Assembly: GCA_021647535.1 (NCBI GenBank)
Contig: JAKIUO010000189.1
Span: 1 to 5,389 of the forward strand
From: Hyphomicrobiaceae bacterium
GTDB lineage: Bacteria > Pseudomonadota > Alphaproteobacteria > Rhizobiales > JAKIUO01
Direction: 5' to 3'
Length of the DNA stretch: 5,389 nucleotides
Under the pieces are notes generated by a model, which searched no databases, was not told the DNA's origin, and saw nothing but the letters and a program-made list of their open reading frames with translations. The position numbers and the translations under genes were made by a program. Below are positions 1 to 5,370 of the stretch, one piece after another. Position 1 is the stretch's first letter. Each line of letters begins with the position of its first letter.

Positions 1-223
1 GCGCATCGGTTTCATATTCAACATGCGCCGTCGAAATCGTAATGCCACGCTCTTTTTCTTCAGGAGCCTTATCAATATCTTCAAAGGCAAACGCTTCCGC
101 GCCACTGGCTTCAGCCATCACCTTGGTGATCGCCGCTGTCAAAGTCGTCTTGCCGTGGTCAACATGGCCAATCGTACCAATATTGGCATGTGGCTTCGTG
201 CGTTCAAATTTCTCTTTGGACAT
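1..223 (-). CDS. tuf: Elongation factor Tu, N-terminal part (cut by window edge)
   Basis: EF-Tu is the cytoplasmic GTPase that delivers aminoacyl-tRNA to the ribosomal A site. Only the first 74 codons lie in the window; the usual protein is about 395 residues. The start is the ATG at 221-223, giving MSKEKFERTKPHANIGTIGH. The G1 P-loop GHVDHGKT is at residues 19-26, and the switch I stretch EEKERGITIS at 55-64 contains the Mg-coordinating Thr62. The segment between them (AFEDIDKAPEEKERG) is typical of EF-Tu and separates it from EF-G and IF-2. A GGAG ribosome binding site lies 8 nt before the ATG. It is the fourth gene of the str operon, 91 bp after fusA. Many proteobacteria carry a second tuf copy elsewhere, which cannot be judged here. 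No oddity is seen in the visible part. Confidence 0.97.
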   Translation of the reverse strand, partial: MSKEKFERTKPHANIGTIGHVDHGKTTLTAAITKVMAEASGAEAFAFEDIDKAPEEKERGITISTAHVEYETDA

Positions 224-314
224 ATTCAGATCTCCATTGCCTGCGTTTCTGTCAAATTTTCTTTACATCTCACCTGGATTTCGCATCTGCCAATTAAAGG
301 CAGTTCGTTCGAAA
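224..314 (-). other. fusA-tuf intercistronic spacer with small hairpin
   Basis: This 91-nt stretch lies between the fusA stop and the tuf ATG. On the minus strand it has one clear hairpin close after fusA: stem CTGCC/GGCAG (plus-strand 287-291 and 299-303) with a 7-nt A+T loop. No U-tract follows, so it does not look like an intrinsic terminator; a weak pause, an RNA processing site or no function are all possible. A TTGACA hexamer occurs (plus-strand 250-255), but no -10 box sits at the right distance, so I do not call a separate tuf promoter. Confidence 0.4.
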
Positions 315-2423
315 TCAGGCGTATTTTTCTTTTACTTCTTCGGCAATTGCCTGCGGCACCTGCGAATAATGCTCAAACTGCATCGTGAACTGAGCGCGCC
401 CCTGAGACATAGAGCGCAGATTGTCCACATAGCCAAACATATTAGCAAGCGGCACCAGCGCATTCACAACCGTTGCAACACCGCGCTGCTCTTGCCCCTG
501 AACCTGCCCCCTGCGGGAGTTCAGATCACCCATAATATTACCAAGATAATCTTCAGGCGAAACAACCTCGACCTTCATGATCGGCTCAAGCAGTTTTGGC
601 GAGGCCTTGCGAGCCGCTTCTCTAAAAGCAGCACGAGCAGCCAATTCAAAAGCCATGACAGAACTATCAACATCATGATAAGCTCCATCAACCAAAACGG
701 CCTTGATATCCAAAAGAGGGAAGTTAGCAAGAACACCGGTGTTGATAACGCTCAAAATGCCCTTTTCAACACCTGGAATATATTCCTTTGGCACCGAACC
801 ACCAACAACCTTACTCTCAAACACATATCCAGAACCCGGTTCACCAGGCTCAATATGAAGCTTCAGACGCGCGAACTGCCCTGAACCACCCGTCTGCTTC
901 TTATGAGTATAATCAACGTCAGCTTCTTTAGTGATGGTCTCGCGATAGGCCACCTGCGGCGCACCAACATTCGCTTCAACATCAAATTCACGGCGCATAC
1001 GATCAATGATAATATCAAGATGCAGCTCGCCCATGCCCTTAATGATGGTCTGGCCACTCTCCTCGTCTGTCATAACCCGAAAAGACGGGTCTTCACGAGA
1101 AAGCTTAACCAGCGCCATGCCCATTTTTTCCTGATCAGCCTTGGTTTTTGGCTCAATGGCCTTCTCAATAACCGGAGCCGGAAACTCCATGCGCTCAAGG
1201 ATAACCGGATGCAGGGGGTCACAAAGCGTTTCGCCTGTGGTCACATCTTTCAAAGAGGCAATCGCCACAATATCACCGGCATAAGCTTCTTTTATATCTT
1301 CACGCTCATTAGAATGCATGAGCAACATACGACCAACCCGTTCTTTGCGGTCCTTGATCGAGTTCAAAAGCGTTTGCCCTGTCCTCACAACACCTGAATA
1401 AATCCGGCAGAAGGTAAGAGTGCCAACAAATTTGTCATCCATGACCTTAAAGGCCAACATAGCCAAAGGCTCATCATCTGAACTTTTGCGCTCAACATCT
1501 TCGTCGGTGCGCACATCCGTACCTTTGATCGCCGCAACATCCAGCGGTGACGGCATATAATAGACCACAGCGTCAAGCAGGGGCTGCACACCCTTATTCT
1601 TAAAGGCAGAACCACACAAAACTGGCACAAACGCTGCGGAGCAGGTCCCCTTGCGGATCAACCCACGAAGCGTATCAACATCAGGCTCTTCACCTTCCAG
1701 ATAGGCTTCCATCGCCACATCATCAAGCTCAACAGCGGCCTCAACGAGCTGCTCACGATATTCAGCGGCTTTATCGACCAGATCAGCGGGAATACCTTCC
1801 TCATGGAACTTGGCACCGAGTGTCTCTTCGTCCCACACAACAGCCTTCATGGTGACAAGATCAACCACACCGGCAAATTCATTTTCAGCGCCAATCGGCA
1901 ATTGCAGAACAAGCGCATTTCCACCCAGACGATCCCTGACCATCTGTACGGAATTATAGAAATCAGCGCCAATCTTATCCATCTTATTGACGAAGATCAT
2001 GCGTGGCACTTCATATTTGTCAGCCTGACGCCAAACCGTTTCGGTCTGAGGCTCAACACCCGCATTCGCATCCAGAAGAGCAACCGCCCCATCAAGCACA
2101 CGCAAGGAACGCTCAACCTCAATCGTGAAGTCCACATGGCCAGGCGTGTCAATAATATTAATACGATGCTCAGGCCCTTGTGGCTTCTCATCCTTATCAA
2201 CCACAGTCCAGAACGTCGTCGTTGCCGCAGAGGTAATCGTAATCCCCCGTTCCTGCTCCTGCTCCATCCAATCCATAGTCGCAGCGCCGTCATGCACTTC
2301 GCCAATTTTATGACTCTTGCCAGTATAGTAGAGTATCCGCTCTGTGCAGGTCGTTTTGCCCGCATCAATATGGGCCATGATGCCAATATTGCGATAGTCT
2401 TCAAGTGGTGTTTTGCGTGCCAT
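315..2423 (-). CDS. fusA: Elongation factor G (translocase GTPase)
   Basis: EF-G drives tRNA-mRNA translocation on the ribosome and, with ribosome recycling factor, splits post-termination ribosomes. The product has 702 residues, normal for bacterial EF-G. GTPase motifs are all present: G1 AHIDAGKT at 17-24, switch I ERGITITSAATT around 58-69, G3 DTPGH at 92-96 with His96 the expected catalytic histidine, G4 NKMD at 146-149 and G5 GSA at 271-273. The domain III signature GMGELHLDI is at 463-471, and the domain IV start THKKQTGGSGQFA at 506-518. Between FW (71-72) and RINIIDTPGH there is a longer loop (TVVDKDEKPQGPEH) than many alphaproteobacterial EF-Gs carry, similar in size to the enterobacterial one. 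The ATG at 2421-2423 is preceded by AAAGGT about 7 nt away. It starts 20 bp after rpsG, which suggests coupled expression. The combination of domains and the str context exclude other translational GTPases such as TypA, LepA or RF3. Confidence 0.98.
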   Translation of the reverse strand: MARKTPLEDYRNIGIMAHIDAGKTTCTERILYYTGKSHKIGEVHDGAATMDWMEQEQERGITITSAATTTFWTVVDKDEKPQGPEHRINIIDTPGHVDFTIEVERSLRVLDGAVALLDANAGVEPQTETVWRQADKYEVPRMIFVNKMDKIGADFYNSVQMVRDRLGGNALVLQLPIGAENEFAGVVDLVTMKAVVWDEETLGAKFHEEGIPADLVDKAAEYREQLVEAAVELDDVAMEAYLEGEEPDVDTLRGLIRKGTCSAAFVPVLCGSAFKNKGVQPLLDAVVYYMPSPLDVAAIKGTDVRTDEDVERKSSDDEPLAMLAFKVMDDKFVGTLTFCRIYSGVVRTGQTLLNSIKDRKERVGRMLLMHSNEREDIKEAYAGDIVAIASLKDVTTGETLCDPLHPVILERMEFPAPVIEKAIEPKTKADQEKMGMALVKLSREDPSFRVMTDEESGQTIIKGMGELHLDIIIDRMRREFDVEANVGAPQVAYRETITKEADVDYTHKKQTGGSGQFARLKLHIEPGEPGSGYVFESKVVGGSVPKEYIPGVEKGILSVINTGVLANFPLLDIKAVLVDGAYHDVDSSVMAFELAARAAFREAARKASPKLLEPIMKVEVVSPEDYLGNIMGDLNSRRGQVQGQEQRGVATVVNALVPLANMFGYVDNLRSMSQGRAQFTMQFEHYSQVPQAIAEEVKEKYA

Positions 2424-2443
2424 TGTCGTGACCTTTAATCTTT

Positions 2444-2914
2444 CTACCAGCGATAGTGCGAGAATGCTTTGTTGGCATCTGCCATCTTATGCGTATCTTC
2501 GCGTTTCTTCACCGCTGTACCACGATTATTTGACGCATCAAGCAACTCCCCAGAGAGCCGCTCAACCATTGTATTTTCATTGCGCTTGCGCGCCGCTATG
2601 ATAATCCAGCGAATAGCCAGAGCCTGCTTGCGCTCCGTACGCACATCCACCGGCACCTGATAAGTCGCCCCACCGACACGACGCGAGCGCACCTCAACAG
2701 ATGGCATCACATTTTCCAGCGCCGTATGAAAAAGAGCCACAGGATCCTGCTTGGCTTTTTCTTCTATCTGATCGAGAGCACCATAGACAATTTTTTCCGC
2801 CGCTGACTTCTTGCCGTCAAGCATGATGGAATTCATGAATTTAGTCAGCACGACATCCCCGAATTTAGGATCGGGAATAATATCGCGTTTTTGAGCTCTA
2901 TGCCTACGGGACAT
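2444..2914 (-). CDS. rpsG: 30S ribosomal protein S7
   Basis: S7 is a primary 16S rRNA-binding protein that nucleates assembly of the 30S head and lies near the E site. The product has 156 residues, the usual length. It begins MSRRHRAQKRDIIPDPKFGD, has the beta-hairpin region VGGATYQVPVDV at 80-91 followed by R-rich helix ERKQALAIRWII, and ends HKMADANKAFSHYRW, a C-terminus shared by many bacterial S7 proteins. The ATG at 2912-2914 has an AGGA box 9 nt upstream. It is the second gene of the operon, 101 bp after rpsL and 20 bp before fusA. In Escherichia coli S7 is the translational repressor of this operon, acting at the rpsL-rpsG spacer; whether that holds here is inference. Confidence 0.98.
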   Translation of the reverse strand: MSRRHRAQKRDIIPDPKFGDVVLTKFMNSIMLDGKKSAAEKIVYGALDQIEEKAKQDPVALFHTALENVMPSVEVRSRRVGGATYQVPVDVRTERKQALAIRWIIIAARKRNENTMVERLSGELLDASNNRGTAVKKREDTHKMADANKAFSHYRW

Positions 2915-3015
2915 GTCTTATCTTCCTGCCTGTATGATCGAATATTTCCTGCAACACCGATCCAATTACCAAAAACAAAGACGACTCACTACAATTCGCA
3001 GCAAGCCGACTTGGC
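2915..3015 (-). promoter_or_regulatory. rpsL-rpsG spacer, candidate S7 autoregulatory site
   Basis: The spacer is 101 nt, close to the roughly 96 nt in E. coli where S7 binds the mRNA and represses its own translation. On the minus strand a hairpin with stem AAGCC/GGCTT and a 5-nt loop (plus-strand 3003-3007 and 3013-3017) overlaps the rpsL stop codon. The rest is A+T-rich and ends in the rpsG ribosome binding site GGCAGGAAG. A long unconserved gap inside a compact operon fits a regulatory RNA, but I could not establish a 16S-like S7 fold by eye, so the regulatory role rests on position and family knowledge. Confidence 0.4.
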
Positions 3016-3387
3016 TTATTTAGGCCTCTTGGCCCCATATTTCGAACGCCTCTGACGACGATCACTTACACCCTGTGTATCGAGCACACCACGAACAATA
3101 TGATAGCGCACACCAGGCAAATCCTTGACACGACCCCCACGTATAAGAACAACGGAATGCTCTTGCAGATTATGTCCCTCGCCAGGAATATAGCTCGTCA
3201 CTTCAAAACCGTTCGTCAAACGCACACGCGCAACTTTTCTCAAAGCCGAGTTCGGCTTCTTGGGAGTTGTCGTATAAACCCTCGTGCAAACACCGCGTTT
3301 TTGCGGACAAGCCTCCATTGCAGGCACTTTATTGCGCGCAACAGGGCGTTTTCTTGGTTTGCGAATCAATTGCTGTATTGTAGGCAT
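3016..3387 (-). CDS. rpsL: 30S ribosomal protein S12
   Basis: S12 sits at the decoding centre of the 30S subunit and influences accuracy of translation. The product has 123 residues, a normal length, and contains the invariant segments TTTPKKPNSALRK (39-51), GEGHNLQEHS (69-78) and RGGRVKDLPGVRYH (83-96), ending in SKYGAKRPK. Lys43 and Lys88 are unsubstituted, so the two commonest streptomycin-resistance positions look wild type. Asp89 in KDLP is the residue methylthiolated by RimO in E. coli. The ATG at 3385-3387 is preceded by the purine-rich run GAGGTTGGAAAAGG, in which several ribosome binding registers are possible. It is the first gene of the str operon and follows a long untranslated leader. 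Confidence 0.98.
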   Translation of the reverse strand: MPTIQQLIRKPRKRPVARNKVPAMEACPQKRGVCTRVYTTTPKKPNSALRKVARVRLTNGFEVTSYIPGEGHNLQEHSVVLIRGGRVKDLPGVRYHIVRGVLDTQGVSDRRQRRSKYGAKRPK

Positions 3388-3479
3388 GTGCCTTTTCCAA
3401 CCTCAAAAGTTTAATCACAAATTCTCACCATAGACCAACACGCACCACGACAACATTCCTATCGCGCGCACCATTTCAT

Positions 3480-3524
3480 CATAGCAAAAATCAAAACCAC
3501 ACCATCCTCACTATGCCTTTTTGC
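3480..3524 (-). other. Competing inverted repeats in the rpsL leader
   Basis: Two inverted repeats share this stretch: GCAAAAA/TTTTTGC (3484-3490 with 3518-3524) and CATAG/CTATG (3480-3484 with 3511-3515). In the minus-strand transcript their pairings are mutually exclusive, because the second arm pair crosses the first. This layout is that of a simple two-state leader, but the stems are short, A+T-rich and have loops of about 26-27 nt, so chance is a serious alternative. Confidence 0.2.
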
Positions 3525-3604
3525 AAAGTGGAGTCGGCCAGTTTTTATCATCTCATTTATTTAAAAGCACCGTTTAGATTTTACTCGATCTGCAAAGGCT
3601 GCTG

Positions 3605-3614
3605 ATCATATGAT
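3605..3614. repeat. Ten-base palindrome ATCATATGAT
   Basis: A perfect 10-bp palindrome lies just downstream of the second, weaker str promoter candidate. It could be an operator for a dimeric regulator, but no family is recognised, and short palindromes of this composition occur by chance in A+T-rich DNA. Confidence 0.25.
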
Positions 3615-3643
3615 TAATCTACGACTTGCTTGTAAGTTTTGGC

Positions 3644-3672
3644 AATCTACTCGCAGCGCCTCCCAGGGTCAA
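3644..3672 (-). promoter_or_regulatory. Probable str operon promoter
   Basis: On the minus strand there is a -35 box TTGACC (plus-strand 3667-3672, in the context GGCTTGACCC), an exact 17-bp spacer and a -10 box TAGATT (plus-strand 3644-3649). Five of six -35 bases and four of six -10 bases match the sigma70 consensus, and CTTGAC is the favoured -35 form in alphaproteobacteria. Transcription would begin near 3637, giving a leader of about 250 nt before the rpsL ATG. An overlapping second pair, TTGCCA (3640-3645) with an 18-bp spacer and another TAGATT (3616-3621), may be a tandem promoter or chance. Confidence 0.6.
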
Positions 3673-3723
3673 GCCTAATTTGAACTGCAGCCTCACTTTA
3701 TCAACGTTATTTCTAACACGAGC

Positions 3724-3745
3724 TAAATAAAATCCCTTTTATTTA
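3724..3745. repeat. A+T inverted repeat, 9-bp arms
   Basis: The arms TAAATAAAA (3724-3732) and TTTTATTTA (3737-3745) are perfectly complementary around a TCCC centre. The stem has no G-C pair, so it would be a weak RNA hairpin; a DNA-level binding site or bendable upstream element is more plausible. It lies 155 bp upstream of nnrS and 52 bp upstream of the candidate str -35 box, so it could serve either gene. No function is assigned. Confidence 0.35.
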
Positions 3746-3768
3746 AATTTCACACCTCCTATATGGGG

Positions 3769-3806
3769 CAAACTGCGAAAAACAACACCTTATCTGACAA
3801 ACTGCG
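3769..3806 (+). repeat. Direct repeat CAAACTGCG, two copies
   Basis: The nonamer CAAACTGCG occurs at 3769-3777 and 3798-3806, 29 bp apart start to start, which is somewhat under three helical turns. Both copies lie upstream of nnrS and could be half-sites for a regulator, but no known motif is recognised and two copies of a 9-mer are weak evidence. Confidence 0.25.
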
Positions 3807-3899
3807 GCACTTGGCCCGAACAAAACTTCTTGTCTTTTACCCAACATATATACAGGCTGACCTAACATACTTATAAGAAACATGAAGGATTTAGATTAA

Positions 3900-5120
3900 A
3901 TGGCCAGCGCTCCTCCCTCCTCGGCAAGTCGAATCAATAATCGTCGTATGTATAATGGTCCCCTCTTCTTCAAACAGGGGTTTCGGCCTTTCTTCCTTGG
4001 TGCCGGTCTCTGGAGTGCCGTAGCCATGATCGTCTGGCTACTTTATCTGACCACGGGAGAGCGTTTCTATAGTTTTGGTTACCTGACACCCCATGAATGG
4101 CATATGCATGAAATGCTCTATGGCTTTCTACCTGCTGCAATAGCTGGGTTTCTTTTGACTGCTGTGCCCAACTGGACTGGGCGCCTGCCCGTCAGAGGCC
4201 TTCCATTGGCCCTGCTCAGCACCCTTTGGCTGGCAGGACGACTTGTTATGCTCGCTGCCAGTATTATACCCGAGCCATATCACATTATAGTCGCCTGCAT
4301 AGACGGCCTTTTCCTGGTGTCATTTGCTCTTTTGATCGCTCGCGAGATCCTTTCAGGAAAGAATTGGAAAAACCTGCCGGTTGTCATCATAATATCAGCA
4401 CTGGCGATCAGCAATATTGTCTTTCATCTCAGCATACTGGATTGGTTTTCGCCCCTGCCAGTCAGTCAAATCGCCAACTCGGCCATTTTCCTTGCGGTTT
4501 TACTGGTGACATTGATTGGTGGCCGCATCGTGCCGAGCTTTACACGCAACTGGATGGTCCGCAACAAAATCGAACCCCTCCCTGCCCCTCTCGATCAGAT
4601 CGATAAAACCGGCTTCCTAATGGTTGGACTAAGTGCTTTCTTACTGGCTTTCGCCCCCCCAACGCCCCTCACAGGCATAATTTGTCTTTTGACCGCTATT
4701 GTTCATCTCTACAGATTGTCAAGATGGCAGGGATGGAGCTGTTATCGTGAACCGCTGGTTTTCATTCTGCATATTGGCTATGGCTGGATAGCTATCGGCT
4801 TCACCCTTGCCGGACTTTCCATGCTTTTTGACGAAATTCCCCTTATAGCCGCCGTTCATGCCTTTAGTGCCGGTATGATTGGCACAATGATACTGGCTGT
4901 CATGACCAGAGCCACACGAGGCCATACAGGACAGCCTCTTGAGGCCGATATAGGCACAACCCTTATCTTTATTCTGATCACCCTGTCTGCCATCACCAGA
5001 GTAGTCAGTGCCCTTGGCACTGCCCCGCAATGGGGATATACGATCTCCGGTATCACATGGATTGCTGCATTTTTACTGTTCTCAGCGCTCTATTACCCGT
5101 TTTTCACCAAGTCCAAATAA
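3900..5120 (+). CDS. nnrS: NnrS-family polytopic membrane protein
   Basis: NnrS proteins are inner-membrane, haem- and copper-associated proteins linked to nitric oxide stress tolerance in denitrifying and other bacteria; the exact reaction is unsettled. The 406-residue product has the family length and signatures: FFKQGFRPFFLGAGLWS at 23-39, the histidine-rich HEWHMHEM at 65-72 running into GFLLTAVPNWTGR (83-95), GGRIVPSFTRNWM at 207-219, and HAFSAGMIGTMILAVMTRAT at 320-339 followed by RGHTG. About 12 hydrophobic segments can be drawn, beginning near residues 31-50 and ending near 380-402. His65, 68, 70, 320 and 342 are plausible metal ligands by family position. The ATG at 3900 is chosen because GAAGGA lies 10 nt upstream; Met17 lacks a comparable site. 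It is divergent from rpsL and stands alone here. It could be regulated by an NO- or oxygen-responsive factor, but no box was found. Confidence 0.93.
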   Translation: MASAPPSSASRINNRRMYNGPLFFKQGFRPFFLGAGLWSAVAMIVWLLYLTTGERFYSFGYLTPHEWHMHEMLYGFLPAAIAGFLLTAVPNWTGRLPVRGLPLALLSTLWLAGRLVMLAASIIPEPYHIIVACIDGLFLVSFALLIAREILSGKNWKNLPVVIIISALAISNIVFHLSILDWFSPLPVSQIANSAIFLAVLLVTLIGGRIVPSFTRNWMVRNKIEPLPAPLDQIDKTGFLMVGLSAFLLAFAPPTPLTGIICLLTAIVHLYRLSRWQGWSCYREPLVFILHIGYGWIAIGFTLAGLSMLFDEIPLIAAVHAFSAGMIGTMILAVMTRATRGHTGQPLEADIGTTLIFILITLSAITRVVSALGTAPQWGYTISGITWIAAFLLFSALYYPFFTKSK

Positions 5121-5191
5121 TCCCAGCCGCCTTTTAAAACCATCTATTGCATGGACAGTCGAGGTTGAAAAAATGAGTTTGGGGATCAATC
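5121..5191. other. Short spacer between nnrS and the repeat element
   Basis: This 71-bp stretch follows the nnrS TAA. It has no strong G+C hairpin with a T-tract, so no intrinsic terminator for nnrS is seen before the repeat. Its right edge contains GGGAT-CA-ATCCC (5182-5193), a small inverted repeat that overlaps the first two bases of the element. Confidence 0.5.
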
Positions 5192-5210
5192 CCATAGGCG
5201 CTAAGTTAAG
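5192..5210 (+). repeat. Left terminal inverted repeat of the 198-bp element
   Basis: CCATAGGCGCTAAGTTAAG matches the reverse complement of 5371-5389 at 17 of 19 positions; the differences are at positions 10 and 18. The outermost nine bases, CCATAGGCG, are identical in both ends. Confidence 0.8.
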
Positions 5211-5229
5211 CGCCGCCTCGCTGCGCGAA

Positions 5230-5243
5230 TGGGCTATCGCCCA
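5230..5243 (+). other. Left-arm hairpin 1
   Basis: The stem TGGGC/GCCCA closes a 4-nt TATC loop. Its counterpart in the right arm is 5337-5352, where the outer T-A pair is replaced by C-G and a further T-A pair is added. Confidence 0.6.
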
Positions 5244-5252
5244 AACCCATTC

Positions 5253-5267
5253 GGGGGAAGTTCCCCC
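5253..5267 (+). other. Left-arm hairpin 2
   Basis: GGGGGAA-G-TTCCCCC is a perfect palindrome about a central G; as RNA it would form at least five G-C pairs around AAGTT. The counterpart in the right arm is 5312-5330. No T-run follows directly, though TCATTTTT begins about 10 nt later, so it is an imperfect terminator candidate for nnrS. Confidence 0.6.
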
Positions 5268-5311
5268 TGATCCCCCTCATTTTTAAATTTTTAGAGCAAA
5301 AATGGGTGGGT

Positions 5312-5330
5312 TTGGGAGGTATCCTCCCAA
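5312..5330 (+). other. Right-arm hairpin 2
   Basis: TTGGGAGG/CCTCCCAA is a perfect 8-bp stem around TAT. It sits at the same aligned position as the left-arm G/C hairpin but with two base pairs swapped in a compensating way. Confidence 0.6.
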
Positions 5331-5336
5331 GCGGGT

Positions 5337-5352
5337 TCGGGCGGCAGCCCGA
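5337..5352 (+). other. Right-arm hairpin 1
   Basis: TCGGGC/GCCCGA forms a perfect 6-bp stem around GGCA. It is the structural counterpart of the left-arm hairpin at 5230-5243. A further small stem TTGC-GAA-GCAA follows at 5353-5363. Confidence 0.6.
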
Positions 5353-5370
5353 TTGCGAAGCAAGTTTGGC

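Larger units (their letters stand above)
3388..3899. other. Divergent intergenic region between rpsL and nnrS
   Basis: This 512-bp A+T-rich region separates the divergent rpsL and nnrS genes. I see no convincing coding sequence, tRNA or other known RNA. The half nearer rpsL should be transcribed as the str leader if the promoter at 3644-3672 is right. The half nearer nnrS must hold its promoter, but no convincing sigma70, sigma54 or FNR/NnrR-type box (TTG, 8 nt, CAA) was found; the closest sites have spacings of 7 or 9 nt. A TATAAG hexamer at 3872-3877 could be a -10 box but lacks a matching -35. The nnrS ribosome binding site GAAGGA is at 3884-3889. Small repeats within it are listed separately. 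Confidence 0.85.

Noticed and set aside
227..255. Internal tuf promoter from TTGACA (minus strand, 250-255)
   Set aside because: At the 17-bp spacing the -10 position reads GATCTG, and the transcript would start at the tuf ATG; no acceptable -10 box was found.
42..884. Long plus-strand open frame (280 codons) opposite fusA and tuf
   Set aside because: It lies wholly antisense to EF-G and EF-Tu, has no recognisable domain and no ribosome binding site of note; it is a shadow of the conserved genes.
1803..2438. Plus-strand open frame of 211 codons opposite the N-terminal half of fusA
   Set aside because: It is antisense to the EF-G GTPase domain, and its composition reads as reverse-translated EF-G, not as a protein family.
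3440..3520. Tiny leader peptides on the minus strand in the rpsL leader (4-7 codons)
   Set aside because: The ATGs lack properly spaced ribosome binding sites and the peptides show no run of a regulatory amino acid.
3802..3820. Sigma54 promoter (GGCAC...) upstream of nnrS
   Set aside because: A GGCAC occurs, but no GC doublet falls at the required -12 position.
3811..3844. FNR/NnrR-type box upstream of nnrS
   Set aside because: TTG...CAA pairs occur, but with 7 nt (from 3811) or 9 nt (from 3830) between them instead of 8, and without the AT/AT inner bases of the consensus.
5121..5191. Intrinsic terminator directly after nnrS
   Set aside because: Only weak A+T or 4-bp inverted repeats are present, such as CCAT/ATGG around 5141-5154, with no G+C stem followed by a T-run.
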